DNA of 41,126 nucleotides from Monoraphidium neglectum. Taxonomy: Eukaryota > Chlorophyta > Chlorophyceae > Sphaeropleales > Selenastraceae. The stretch spans positions 1 to 41,126 of the forward strand of contig NW_014013507.1 in assembly GCF_000611645.1 (NCBI RefSeq), read 5' to 3'. A model generated the notes under the pieces. It made no database searches. It was not told where the DNA came from and worked only from the letters and a program-made list of their open reading frames with translations. A program made the translations under genes and the position numbers. Shown piece after piece: positions 1 through 11,125 of this stretch (the stretch's first letter is position 1; each line of letters begins with the position of its first letter).

Positions 1-263
1 GTGTGTGTGTGGGGGGGGGGGGATATAGAGGGGTCTCGAGGCGGAGAGGCAGGAGGGCGGGAGGGAGTGAGGTCAAGGCCGCGCTCCCAGACAGCACCTC
101 AGGGCTGCCGCACGCCCGGCTGGCCGCTGCGCGCCGTGCGTCCTCAGTGCAAATCCTGACAAGCCCGACCCGCAAGAGGACCCAGCCGCGAGAGGCAGCT
201 GCTGCCTCCCTCACCCCCCCACCTGCCGCGGGCCAAAATCGTCCGTTCCTGCGGGCCCCCCAC

Positions 264-3200
264 CTCTGGGTCTGTGCTGAGCAGCCTCCAGTAGACGTAG
301 GCCCTGTCCCTGAGGTCGGGGTTGTCTGTCTCCGTGGTGGCTGCGCTCAGCACCAGCTGGATCATGCGCTGCGCAGACTGGGGGTGGTACAATGGGGGGG
401 GGGGCAGGAGAGGGAGGGGAGTGTGGTTGAGATGCAGGGGTGAATGATGCAGTTAGAGTGCGGGGAGGGGCCGTGCAAGGGGACTGCTTGCTATTTGGTG
501 GCGCAGCCAAGCGGGCCCTGACTCCTGCCGAGAAGCCAGGCTCCACAGTCCCAGGTGGCAGGCCACGCAGCCATCCGCCCAGCCGTCCGGCCTCGTCAAA
601 CGCAATCCCCCATTACTGCACAGGAGGAGGGCGGCTTGCCTGCCTTCACACTACCCCCACATATCTCCCACTTTGCGTGCCGCCCACAGCCACCTGCCAA
701 ACACGCCCCCCCCCAAACCCAGGGAAGACTGCAGCCCCGCGGCCCCGCACCCCGGCACTCCCCGCACCTCTGTCGGCTTCTTGAGGAAGAGCTTGACTGT
801 GGCCGTGAGCAGCTGCAGCTGCACCGGGGCCGTCTCCTCGGGGAAGGTCTCGAGGAAGGTCTCCAGCAGCTCGTCAGCGTTGTCAATGCGCTCCGCATAC
901 TCACCTGGGGGTTGGATGTGCGCGTGTAGTGTTTGTTTGCGTGTGCATGTGACGTGTGTGTGGGTTTGCGTGTGTGTGAGAAGGAGAGAACACAAGCGTG
1001 TGCGCGCACCCACATTCAGTAACCTGGTCGTACGCAATCTGCTGAGGTGCTGGGGCGGGCGTGCTGGAGTCGGCCCTGGACCGCCTTGCCCCAACCGCAG
1101 CAATGGCTTCAACACGGCTTGTCGCGTCAGGCTGGCCGGGCGGTCCCCGCCCTCCTCCACGCCGAGCTGCCCGTCAGTCGCCTTCTCCTCACCGATGATC
1201 CAGATCATGGATGCCTTAGCCTCGGGCTCGTCCAGGCTCTCGAGGTTGTCGCACAGCGTGGCGATGATGGACTCGTAGCGGTTGGGGTAGCGCCGGAAGA
1301 TGTCCTGCAAGAGGGTGGGGGTGCGGCACCAATGAGTGGCAGGCTGAGGGGTTTCAGTGTGTGGCACACGGGAGCAGCGGCCACCCTGCTTCGCGATTGT
1401 GGAGGCCCCCAACCAAGCTGCTAACCGGGCCACCTTCTTATGACGGGCGAATCAACACCGCCCCTCATCATGCATATGCATGAGCGTAGCGGCCCTGCTG
1501 CTTTGCATGCCCGCGCACCAGGGCACCACTGTCTGTACCCCTGGCGTGGCGCGTACCTTGATGACGATGACGGCCTCCTGCACCACGTAGTTGACTTTTG
1601 ACTTGATCAGCTCCAGCAGCACGTTGATGCAGCGCTCCGCGGCGGCCTCCAGGCTCACGGCGCACCGCCCGATGGCGCGCACGGCCTGCGGCGAAGGCAT
1701 GCCCAAGGAGTTGACCGATCAAACTCCTAATTAACGCACACGCGTGTCTGCGTAGTATTTGACGGGCGGCTTGCTCAAGAGCATACAACTCCTTCCCCCC
1801 CCCCTTCCGGGCTGATGCTGCAGACACCCCGCCCCACCTTGCGCACAAAGTCCACGTCCACCTCCTGGGCATACTCCTTCAGCTCAAGAAGGACCTTTGA
1901 TTATTTCCAGGGGTCAGAAGCAGGCGGGGCCGAGGGGTTCAGAAGAATGGATAGGAAGTTGGCTGTGACACGGCTGGTTGTGTGTAGGTGCAGGCGAGGG
2001 GCCAGAAATCATGTCAGAGCGGAACGGCGACCCAGGTGGTTGCAGCGGGCCGAGGGGGACGTGCATGGAGGTGCTGCGCAGACACCGCCGCCTCACAACC
2101 CCAACGATCCCCGCCGACCTGGTCGATGTTCTTGTCGTTGGCGAGGCGTATCATGACCTCCAGCTTCTCCATCTTGACGTACAGGGGGTCGTTGTACTTG
2201 CAGAAAAACACCTGGGGGGGAGCGGTCAATGTCAAATGTAGGATTGTGTGTTTATGTGTGTGTGGGTGGGGGGGGGATGGTATGCAACCAACGTGCGACA
2301 TGCGCATGGGATGAGCAGGAGTGCGGTACGGGAAAGGCAGCAAGGGCCAAATTCGTGTTTGGGTGCCTTCTAAGGAGCTGCGAGAGCAGACATGTGCGAC
2401 AGTGGGAACAAGCCATTCGGTCGCAGGGCCGAAGCGCCGCCGTCGCAAAACCGCCAGGCAGCAGCAGCACGAAAAGCTCGTGCCTGAACACCCTTCAGCA
2501 GAGCGCCATTCTCCAAGCGATCAACGGCTCGCCGCGCGCCGCAGCGCCCGCACCTTGACCTCGTGCGCGAGGATGGAGGGCCTCTTTTGTACGATGAGGT
2601 TGATGTTCCTGAGGGCCACGTACTGCACCTCGGGCTCGCTGGACAGCAGCGTCACCAGGGGGGGCGCCATCTTCTTCGACCACGCTTTGACCAGGTCCTC
2701 GCTGGGGACGACGTCCATGGCGCGCATGATCACCTTTTGGAGGGGGTTGCACGTTGTTGGTGTGTGATGCAGTGTGTGCAATGTCGTGTGTGCGGTGCTT
2801 TGTGCAATGTCGGCAATGATGTGTGCGCAATGTTGTGTGTACGTGTGTGATTGCATAGGTGTCCAACAGGGGAGCAGAAAGGAGTCGGCAAAACGAGAAG
2901 CAGCAGGAGTAGAAATCCAGTAAGTGCCCAGAAGGCCTGCCTGCGCCGCGCCTCCCCGCTCTGGCTATTAGCAGCCTGCCGTCGCCCTCAACCCCCATGC
3001 ACGCATTCGGCAGAACAGACGCGCTCGCTTACCCCGGCCCCTCAACAGGCGCCTCTCATAAAGAGCCCTGGCCGCAGCACGCACCTTGACTGCGGACAGC
3101 ACCACCGCGCTGTTGGCGTGCTGCAGGCGCGGCAGCACCCTCTCCGCGATCTTCTCGGCGTCCTTGGGGTCTGACATGTCATAGCCCGCCAGGCAGTCCA

Positions 3201-5457
3201 GGATAAACACCTTCCCGTTGTTGTTTGGGGAGAGGGCGAGCTTGTTGGGTGACCAATGGAAGAACACAGCAAGAGATGGGGTGGGTGGGGGAGGGGCAGT
3301 GCCCGGTGGGGGAGGGAAGGTCTACTGCCAAGGAAGGTCTGCTGCAGCCAGGAATGCGCAGCGACAGCACCGACTGGGCACTGGGTGCATCATGACGCCA
3401 GTGGGGGCAGCTGCTGGATTCACCACGCGTCTAATCACAGAGTGCCTCCCTTCTGAACCAGCAGCAGCTGGTCAGCCGGCAGCTGCCCCCGCACCTGCCC
3501 CCACTCTGTGCACTCGTTCAGCGCCGCCAGCAGCTTGAACAGCGTGTGGGGCGTGATCTGCAGCACCTCCTGGCCGCCCTGCTCCTGGATCTCAGACAGC
3601 GCCGCGATGGCGTTGGCCACCACCATCGGGTTGGCGTCAGACAGCATCTCCTGGGGTGGGGTGCGCGAGGGATTACGCCAGGAGGGTATGAAGGCGGCTG
3701 TTGAACAACAACTGTAAAAAATGACGAGGTACCGTAGTTGCAATGCACTTTTGAAACGAGCGCCCTAGCACGTATTGTTGTGTCCCGAGCGTTCCAATGC
3801 ACCGCAGGGCGTCGACGCACCTACCAACCTGCTCTCAGCCCTCAAGCAATACGCCGCCCCAGCCGCACTTTCTTGCCACGCGGCACCAGCCAGACACCCG
3901 CACAGATCTTATCTCCTCCTAGCCAACCCCTTGTTGCGTGTGCGCTTGGCCACGAGCGGCGCACGCACCCTGAGCATGTCCAGGAAGCCGCGATCCTCCA
4001 CCAGCTCTGCGCTGATGTCGTACAGCTTCGCCACGCACACAGCCGCCGTCTTGCGCACGTAGGGGTCGTCGTCCTGCATGACAGGGTGAGGAGGGAGCAG
4101 AGGGGGTGTCACAGATGGGTGAGGCGCTTCTAAGAACCAAGCTGCCCCGTCGCAGAGGCCCTGCTTACTCCTTGTAAACCGCTGCGACGGAGGTGCCTGG
4201 GCGCCCAGCCGCGCCGCAGCTGCCACGGGGCTGGACTGCTGCAAAGACCTGTGAACATGCTGCCGCCGCCGCTCCTGAGCAACCAGGGGTAGCTGTGCTT
4301 GGCAGCTGCCGTCTGCCCTGACAGCAGTCATCACAGCCAGCATCCGCTGCTGCCACCAACACCTGCGCTCCGCCAGGTCAACCGCCAATCACTGCCGCAA
4401 CCGCTGCCTGACCTCCGCCCGCGGATTGCAGTCGCTGAGCTGGTGGGTGCCTGCCCAAGAAAGCGCTCCATCGACGCCTAGTCCGGACGCAACGGCCCGC
4501 CCTGGCGCCCATTCAGTTTGCAACATCCTGGGCAGGCGCCTGCTGCCCAGCACCGCCCACTGCTTGGGGATGCATTCCTGTAGCCAGACCTATTACATGT
4601 GTCTTCCCAAACAAAACTGGACGGCCACAGTGCGGATTGTGGTGCCACGCACCTTGAGGCAGCGCTGCAGGGGGTCGCAGAGGTACTCTGTGATCTTGTC
4701 CACGCGGATGCAGCCCATGGTGCGCACCGCCAGCGCCCGAATCAGGGGGTTGGGGTCCTGGGAGTCCTGTAAGATTACGTAACAGGAAGGATTGGGGAGA
4801 AGTATGGCCCACCGGAAGGGGAGGTAAATATGGGTGGCAGCTGCAGGTGGTGAGAGGTGCCCAGGGTCCAGGCGGTGCGCTGCAGCAGGGCGCAGAGAGA
4901 GCTCCAGCAATGGTGGCTTCAACCAGCTGAGGCTGTTGAGAAGCCCATCCGCTCGCTCCTGCTGCTTGCCATATAGACAGGGGACTTGACTGCAAATTCA
5001 CGCACGCGGAGTCACTGACCACTGCTGGACGCCTATCAGGCTAAGCGCACGCTGGACACCGGCGCGGCACTGTGCTGACGACCCGTGCGAGCCCCGGCGC
5101 GCCTTGACAAACGTGTTGACGGCCATAATCGCCAGGTCTGGCTGCGTCTTGGCGTAGTTGATCAAATACAGATACACCAGCTTCTTGAGCTCCAGGTCCT
5201 CAGTCTGCATGTTGTTCACCACTGCGGGGAACAGCATCGAGACGTCCTTGCCCACGGTCATCGCGGCGATCACCTTCTTGACCGCCTCCTTCTTCTTTCC
5301 TTTATCGAGGCTGGCGAGCTCTTCCTTGAGCTCGTGGATCTCGCCTGCACAAAAGGTGAGCAGCTCCTGGTTGGTTGACAAGCTCGCCCCACCGGCGCCT
5401 TGCTTTTTCCAGCCACGTACCCCTCTTTGTTGTCGAGAAGTACTTGCCGTCCGCCAT
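264..5457 (-). CDS. Beta-adaptin (AP-1/AP-2 beta subunit), N-terminal trunk, partial gene
   Basis: Large subunit of the clathrin adaptor complexes AP-1/AP-2, which select cargo and recruit clathrin at the trans-Golgi, endosomes or plasma membrane. Thirteen exons, 5' to 3': 5457-5421, 5344-5103, 4766-4653, 4073-3969, 3650-3495, 3210-3085, 2733-2554, 2211-2119, 1894-1838, 1685-1557, 1304-1193, 904-768, 377-264. All joins keep frame and give 534 residues, roughly the alpha-solenoid (HEAT-like) trunk. The start [19 protein letters not shown] and later blocks such as [40 protein letters not shown] and [18 protein letters not shown] are near-invariant beta-adaptin sequence. The hinge and ear domains lie beyond the left edge; positions 1-263 are intron. 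Intron 2 has a GC donor. The family is certain, but the sequence does not separate AP-1 from AP-2; algae and plants often share one beta subunit between the two complexes. Confidence 0.95.
4767..5102 (-). other. GC-AG intron (intron 2 of beta-adaptin)
   Basis: Exon 2 ends with the codons for FVK (last base 5103) and is followed directly by GCGCGCC, not GT. Exon 3 starts after CAG at 4766 with codons for [12 protein letters not shown]. Conserved beta-adaptin sequence fixes both junctions and the phase (0), and I see no GT nearby that keeps the protein intact. The other twelve introns I traced in this gene begin with GT. Confidence 0.75.
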
Positions 5458-5829
5458 CCTGGCGATCGACACCAGATCACTTCAAGCCTTTACGAGTCAG
5501 GGGGGCCCACTGAGGGCATGGCACGATCGGAACAATCAAGTATCCTCGGCTTCGATCTTGGCCCTAGCAATACGTATACCAGCGCTGACCACATGCACAG
5601 GCAAACGGCGCTGCGCCCGCGCTGCCGCTCTGCAGCTGCTCAAGTCCGTGGGCACCTGTAGTCATGCTTTGCAGGGCACGCGAGGAAAACAGAGTTTCCT
5701 GAAGGACGGTTTGCTTGTGCGCAGTTGGCGTGTATGCTTGGCGACTTCCTACCAGCATTGCATGGTTTGACTGAAGCTTTTCTTGGTCAAAGCAGGAGCC
5801 TGCAGTAGCCTTCGACGTCAGAGCGGGGC

Positions 5830-6330
5830 CTCCATGTGACCAAAAAGGATGTGACTGCCACCTCGTTCTACTTCAGCTATTGCTGGGGGCCGTTGGCAGC
5901 TAAATGCAGTGCTCAACAGCTGAATGCGTAGCTTTCAACAGGAGAGCCCACGGTGGAAGTGTCTGATGCACTCCCCCCCCCCCTCCCGTCATGTGTTGCG
6001 GGAGTACTGCAAATGGCTTGCCCGCACTGTCGCGTGACCTGAGGGGAGGCACCAGGGCCCCTTTTGGTCGTTTTGATAGTTTCCCATGCTCATGTGCATG
6101 CACCCTCTGGTTGACGCTGCCAATGTGTCGGATTTGACAACGCATGCAGCATCATTACACACAAGTGTTCTTCCCCCTTTCGCAACAAGCGCCAAACAGT
6201 ACTGCGACAATTCCGTGCCGCAGCCACAGCAGCCATGGAGCTTCACCACCTCACAGCTTAGCGGGCCGCACACAAGCCTTGCTGACGCATTCTGTGCCCC
6301 CTGCGAGCCCCTGAGCACCCCACCACCCCG
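5830..6330 (+). repeat. Diverged tandem duplication, copy A
   Basis: This stretch matches copy B (6540-7079) in the same order over several blocks: the GCCACCTCGTTCTA block, a GCAG(C/A)T(A/G)AATGCAG block, GGCACCA-GGCCC, TGCACCCTCTG(G/A)TTG, and CCGCAGCCACAGCAGCC followed by GCACACAAGCCTTGCTG. Insertions and deletions separate the blocks. Copy A has lost the clean reading frame that copy B keeps across the first block. It may be a decayed duplicate of a last exon plus 3' untranslated region, or a non-autonomous mobile element. I saw no terminal repeats. Confidence 0.6.
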
Positions 6331-6517
6331 CCTACGCTAACACTGGCCACCCCTCGCCGGCAGAAGGGGAAAAAGACTGCTCCGGGCGGCATGCGCGTGA
6401 TAGGTCTGTCCGACAAATACGTGCATGCACTGGTGCCAGCTGGCCAATCAGGCAGCCTGATGCGAGTCGTGGTGGCCCTGTCTCCCCCTTTTCGCCACGT
6501 GCGCATACCTACATGCC

Positions 6518-6628
6518 GAGGAGGGTGGTGAGGTAGCGCTCAATCCCGCGCGCTTCGAGGTGACCGAGGGGGTGATGACCGCCACCTCGTTCTATTCCAG
6601 CCGCCTGCTGGAGGATGTCGGCAGATGA
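6518..6628 (+). pseudogene. Possible last exon or gene fragment inside duplicated copy B
   Basis: An open frame of 36 codons plus TGA reads EEGGEVALNPARFEVTEG, then VMTATSFYSSRLLEDVGR and stop. Third codon positions are almost all G or C, like the real exons nearby. The matching block of copy A is frameshifted relative to it. I do not recognise the protein family. A lysine-rich open stretch lies just upstream (6364-6403, after a CAG), but I could not join the two in frame. It could be a live last exon of a gene whose other exons I missed, a pseudogene, or chance. Confidence 0.25.
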
Positions 6629-7079
6629 ATGCAGCTCGACTGGTGTTGAGCTACAGTAGTCGGCTCGGGGTCACAATGACGGGATGCGCAGCCTGCGTTA
6701 GGAGATCCCACTGGTTGAAGTGGTTGGTGCAGTCTTGTTCTCAATTGGTGTGTCGCGTTGAGCTCTGCATGAGTCTTGGCCGTGCTATCTTGTGAAAGGA
6801 GGCACCATGGCCCTTTGCGGCTATATTTTGATGATACTCCGTGTGAACGTCGCCTGCACCCTCTGATTGGTGCTGCTCAAGTAATTGCCGAGTTTGCCAC
6901 TGCTTGCCGGCATCAACACACAAACTGCAGGTTTTCCTTTGGCACACAGACGCTGAACGCAGCTCAACCTTGCCCTCCCGCAGCCACAGCAGCCGTGGAG
7001 CACCACCGCCTTACGATTGAGCCGGCAGCTCGCAAGCCTTGCTGCTGCATTACAGCTGCCCAGATGTAATGTGTGTAAG
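6540..7079 (+). repeat. Diverged tandem duplication, copy B, ending in TGTAA motifs
   Basis: Second copy of the element at 5830-6330. It begins inside an open reading stretch that stops at 6626-6628, continues as non-coding sequence sharing ordered blocks with copy A, and ends near two TGTAA motifs (7065-7069 and 7074-7078). TGTAA is the usual poly(A) signal in green algae. This order (coding end, stop, about 450 bases, TGTAA) is what a last exon with its 3' untranslated region would look like. Confidence 0.55.
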
Positions 7080-8437
7080 AGTTAGCGGAGCCACTCGGCT
7101 GCAGTTTAAGTCAACACCCATAAGGATCAAACGCACCCTTCAGCAGCCTGATGATTTGAAATGTTACATCACAAGGTGCGAGGCATGCAACAAGCCCAAA
7201 TACGCATGGTCTTCTGCTTAGTTGCAGCATCCTGGTAGCTGGGACGGCAGCCCGCAGCCAGTAGTGCCAGGGCCCACCGCGTGGAGGTGTGCTGCTCGGG
7301 CCCCAAAACATGAACGGCCCGCACACAACGGTATAGGTAACGTTGCGTGCGGCGCAGCCCAACCCCCTGGCAAGTCCAGGGTAGCGTGTGGCAACCGACC
7401 AAGGTTGGTCCCACTGGCAAGCTCCGGGATTGTGCTCCCGAAGGAGTGCTCCAGATGAGGCATGCCCGCTTGAGAACGGCCCCTTATGGGGACTCTGGTT
7501 TAGGGCTGCCAGGTCACCGCAACATGCGCACCGCTGGGGCCGGGAGCGCACCCCCAACCCGAGCAGCGGGGCGCGCGACCTGGAGATGCAGCGCCTGCAG
7601 TAAGTGGGTGCGGGGCAGCACGGCGCGGGCGCAGGGGCACCAGGCAACACTCTAGCAGGCAGAAAAGCGCGAGCTGAGACATTATACAAGCCCGTCCAGG
7701 TCTGACGCTGCAGACCGCATGCCCCGGCCTCCCCGCACGCGAGCCTGCGAGGGCAGTCAAGTATACGGTAGGCGAAAAGGAATGTTGGGTTGGATGTTTG
7801 TGGATTGAAACTTGCCTTGGTATGCCGAAAAATTTATTAGTTTGCAAAACGTTTGCTTGGATGCGTGCTTTATGCGGGGGACCGACCCAACAAGTGACCT
7901 TCACGCTGTTTTTGTTCAAGCACTCCAGTCCAGATGCATGGAGCTGCCAAAAACTCACATTATGATCTGCACGATCATCTTGAAACAGGCCACACGCAGA
8001 TCCCTGCAAGTCGGAGCTGGCTGCAGGGTTGACTGGCATGTTGACCGCACTTGCACGAGCATGTGCGCACTGTGTGGGCTACGGTGGGCCAAGTGGCTTC
8101 TGGGTGAAATAAATTCTGTGTGATAAATTAAATGACAGCCTGAGGGTGGTTCCGGTACACCTGCAGCGACCCCCCTCCGCCCCCCCCCCCCCCAACGGCG
8201 TGCCTGGTCACCTGCGCGAAAATTGCAGTGACGCCCTCATCTCCGTGAGACGCACGCCGCACGCAAGCAGTTCAGGCAGCCAGAGCCGGTTTGAATCCTG
8301 CCTGGCACAATTAGATGCCCTACACACCCTTTTTGCGCCCCGGCCGGCCCCTGTGCGCCTGCTGCCTGCGATAACTCGCCGCCGCCAGCAGTGCAAAAAC
8401 CTTTTTCAAGTCTGCTAGCACATTGGCAGTTACAGCA
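7080..8437. other. Intergenic region without a supported gene
   Basis: Between the duplicated element and the stop codon of the SpoU methyltransferase. Long frames exist on both strands around 7110-7690 and 7500-8040. They overlap one another, show no recognisable domain, and run across lower-GC stretches. One short high-GC3 stretch at about 7520-7599 on plus is followed by a good donor (GTAAGTG at 7600), so a missed small exon is possible. A run of about 15 C lies near 8177-8192. Confidence 0.4.
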
Positions 8438-9968
8438 TCATGTGGTGCCTTCTCTGCCATTGCCGCCACCAGCGCTGTCACTGTCGCCACTATCAGCGCT
8501 GCCCCCACTGCTATTGCCGGCGAGCGCCTTGAGGGTTGCCGTTGCAAGGCCATGCAGTGAGCGCACCTCCTGTAAGGGGGGGGGGGGCAAAGGCGCGAAT
8601 GAGGTGCCTGACGCATCATAACAGCCAATGCCTGACGTCATTCACCGCCCAGGAAATTGATGCTTGCCCCTGCAGGCCTCCACCCCATCAAATCATCGCT
8701 GTTATATTCAAGAGTCTCACCCAGGTGTTTGCCTTGGCACGGGCCATAAGCGCGCGCACATGCCCCAGGGGCTGGCGCCGACGGCCGTGCTTGCCTTGAT
8801 TGCCACCACCGTGGCTTTCCTGGTCACTGATTGCGCAAACAGGGAAATGTTTGCCGGCGGTCGGAGTAGCACCATCACATTCTGCGGCCCCCAAGCAGAG
8901 CTGATTGACACAGACGCCGTCGGGCCTCATGCACGCCCTCAAGCTACATGATGCCTGAACGAGAAGCGCAGCGCCCACCTCATGCCGACCGCGCGCGCAA
9001 CGGCAGCCACTTTCTGGAGCAGCGCCTCCAGCTCCGACGCCGTGGCGGGCTGCAGCCCCGCATCCACCCAGGGGTCGCCTGGGGCGGGTGTAAAGCAGCG
9101 GGGGTCAGCAGTTGACCCTGACATGAGCCGCCTGCCGGCTGCTCACGCATGACCGACCCGATGGCTAAGTTCGACCGCATATGCGCAGCCTTGCAGCAGT
9201 CCCCAGCTCAACCAAACCCTACATAACAACTGCTGTGACTTCTAGTAACACAATTATCAACCGTCCCGGTTGTCTCATGCTCGTGCTGACCTGTCACGTC
9301 CTGGCCGACCGGCAGCTCCTCCAGGCCCAGGGCCTCCAGGCGGCGCTCAAACAGGTCAGACAGCACCACACCCACGGCGTGGCTCAGGTTCAAGCTGCGA
9401 GCAGGAGGTGTGTGGTTTTGCAGTGTGTGCATGTGAGTGTGTGTGTGTGAGTGTGTAGGGTGAGACGCATCAGGGAACCACCTGTGAGAGAAATTGGGGT
9501 ATGGTTGCAGCAAGAGTCATGCTGGCATGCACTATCTGGAGTGCATGGCGTGTCTCACAGCAGGAACAAGTGCAGCGCACCGATAGGTCCCCACCTGGGC
9601 TGCACACGGCCGCTTGGTATCGCGCAGGCGTGGGTGCACAGCCGCAGCTCGTCCTCCGTCAGGCCGCTCTCCTCACGCCCAAACACCAGCGCCGTTTTGC
9701 CTATGAAACGGGGATGTATAATACAAGGGCCATGCTGAAAGCACCTGGCGCTGATAGTCTGGAGCTAAACCTTGAACCAATGTACTGGTATCGCTGTTTG
9801 TCGGTACGGAACGTGTAGCCCATGCATGTACGATCAACACTCACCTTGGCTGGCGATTTCGCTCCACACGTCATGATGCTGCTGCTGCTTGATCTCCTCC
9901 CGCCAGGCCTCTGCTCCACCTCGCTGCGCCTGCTGCTGCTGCTCCTCCTCCTCCTCCTCCTCCTCCTC

Positions 9969-10032
<64 letters not shown>

Positions 10033-10854
10033 CGCTGCACCATGCCGGGGATCGTGTCCGGAAACTCCCGCAGCATCGCCCCTATGCTCGCGTGCGTCAG
10101 CCGCGTCCGCCCCGCGCGCCGCGTGAACCCGACGCTGCTGGTGCAGTCTGCGAGCGCGTCCTGCAGGGTGTCGAACACCCGCAGCCGCTCGAGCACGCGC
10201 TCGCCGCAGGCCACCTTATAGGCTTCGCCGGCGCGGGGGTCGCAGCGCGGCGCCACCACCGTCAGGTCGAGGGCCTCGAAGTTTGCGCAGGCGCGCGCTG
10301 CCGCGCCGACTGGAATAGCAGGCCGAGTGTGGGTGGGTTTGAGAGGCGGTGTCACGCAGCCCGGGGGAGGTGGGGGGCATGTGGTGGGTGGGGTGTGCGG
10401 TGCGTTGCTGTGCGGTAGGGCTGCCGCTTGGCTGTGTGAGTCGTGTCGGTTTTGTGCGCCCAACTGATTGAATGGCCCACACACGTATTCTCTCACCGTT
10501 GGAGGGTGTTTTTGGGGCGACCAGGATTACGCGCACATCGTTGAGGAGCAGGGGCAGCCCTGGGGTGTCGCCGGGTGTGACCGCGCCCACAGCTATGGCG
10601 CTTGAGCCCGCTGCTTGCTCTGTTTGCCCCGCTGCTGCTGCCGCTTGCTGTGGAGCAATGCTGCGACACGGCAATGGGCGGCCGAGCGGCTGCTGGTGGC
10701 AGGCACGCCGCAAAGCAGCGCGAGCGGCCGCCGATTGCGCTGGTCGTGCTACTGCATGGCGGGGCCGTGCAAAAACATGCGTGCAACAATTGCAGCTGAT
10801 AGATAATTCAACTGGCCTAAGTTGCGACAACATGCGTCCATCAAGGGCTCGCAT
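8438..10854 (-). CDS. SpoU/TrmH-family (TrmJ-like) RNA 2'-O-methyltransferase, organelle-targeted
   Basis: Predicted SAM-dependent enzyme that methylates a ribose 2'-OH in tRNA or rRNA. Seven exons: 10854-10497, 10309-9845, 9700-9595, 9394-9291, 9078-8979, 8826-8721, 8569-8438. All joins are in frame, giving 456 residues. SpoU motif 1 is seen as ILVAPKTPSNVGAAARACAN, motif 2 as TALVFGREESGLTEDEL, motif 3 as SLNLSHAVGVVLSDLFERR. These knot motifs place it closest to TrmJ-type enzymes. The first ~85 residues are Arg/Ala/Ser-rich with few acids, like a plastid or mitochondrial transit peptide (inference). A Gln20-Glu9-Gln4 run sits between motifs 1 and 2. The C-terminus has a basic block GKHGRRRQPLGHVRALM and a low-complexity Gly/Ser tail. 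The start may be 10854 or the next Met at 10833. The exact RNA target cannot be told. Confidence 0.9.
9930..10028 (-). repeat. Coding CAG/GAG microsatellite (Gln20-Glu9-Gln4) in the SpoU methyltransferase
   Basis: Read on the coding strand: 20 Gln codons (19 CAG and one CAA) at 10028-9969, nine GAG at 9968-9942, and four CAG at 9941-9930. The tract lies in exon 2, in frame, between SpoU motifs 1 and 2. TrmJ-like enzymes normally have a short linker there. Confidence 0.95.
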
Positions 10855-11125
10855 CCTGCCTCATACAGGCTGCAAATGCCGGTGCAGCGATCTAGCCGGT
10901 GAGTGAAAGCGTATGGACGACAGTGGATTGCGTGCCTGAAATGTTGGCTCAAGCCATCATGTGGACGTCAGGCATGTGGGCGTCCTCTCTTGCGTCATGC
11001 TGCCGCCACATTGCGTTGACCGGTGCCTGGTGTTCATACATCATTCAAGCCGCCTGACGCCACGCCTGCTCCCAAGCACCGCACGCACAGGGTAAGCTTG
11101 ACACCGGCTACATTTGACGTCTCGT

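Noticed and set aside
1..263. A further beta-adaptin exon at the left edge.
   Set aside because: No frame here gives the expected sequence after LLSTDPE; the stretch looks like intron with a GT/G run.
7111..7689. 192-codon minus-strand frame in the gene-free region.
   Set aside because: No recognisable motif; it crosses sequence with ordinary base composition and overlaps other equally open frames.
9822..10418. Plus-strand poly-Leu and poly-Cys frames over the CTG repeat.
   Set aside because: Antisense readings of the Gln/Glu tract of the SpoU gene, whose frame is fixed by conserved motifs.
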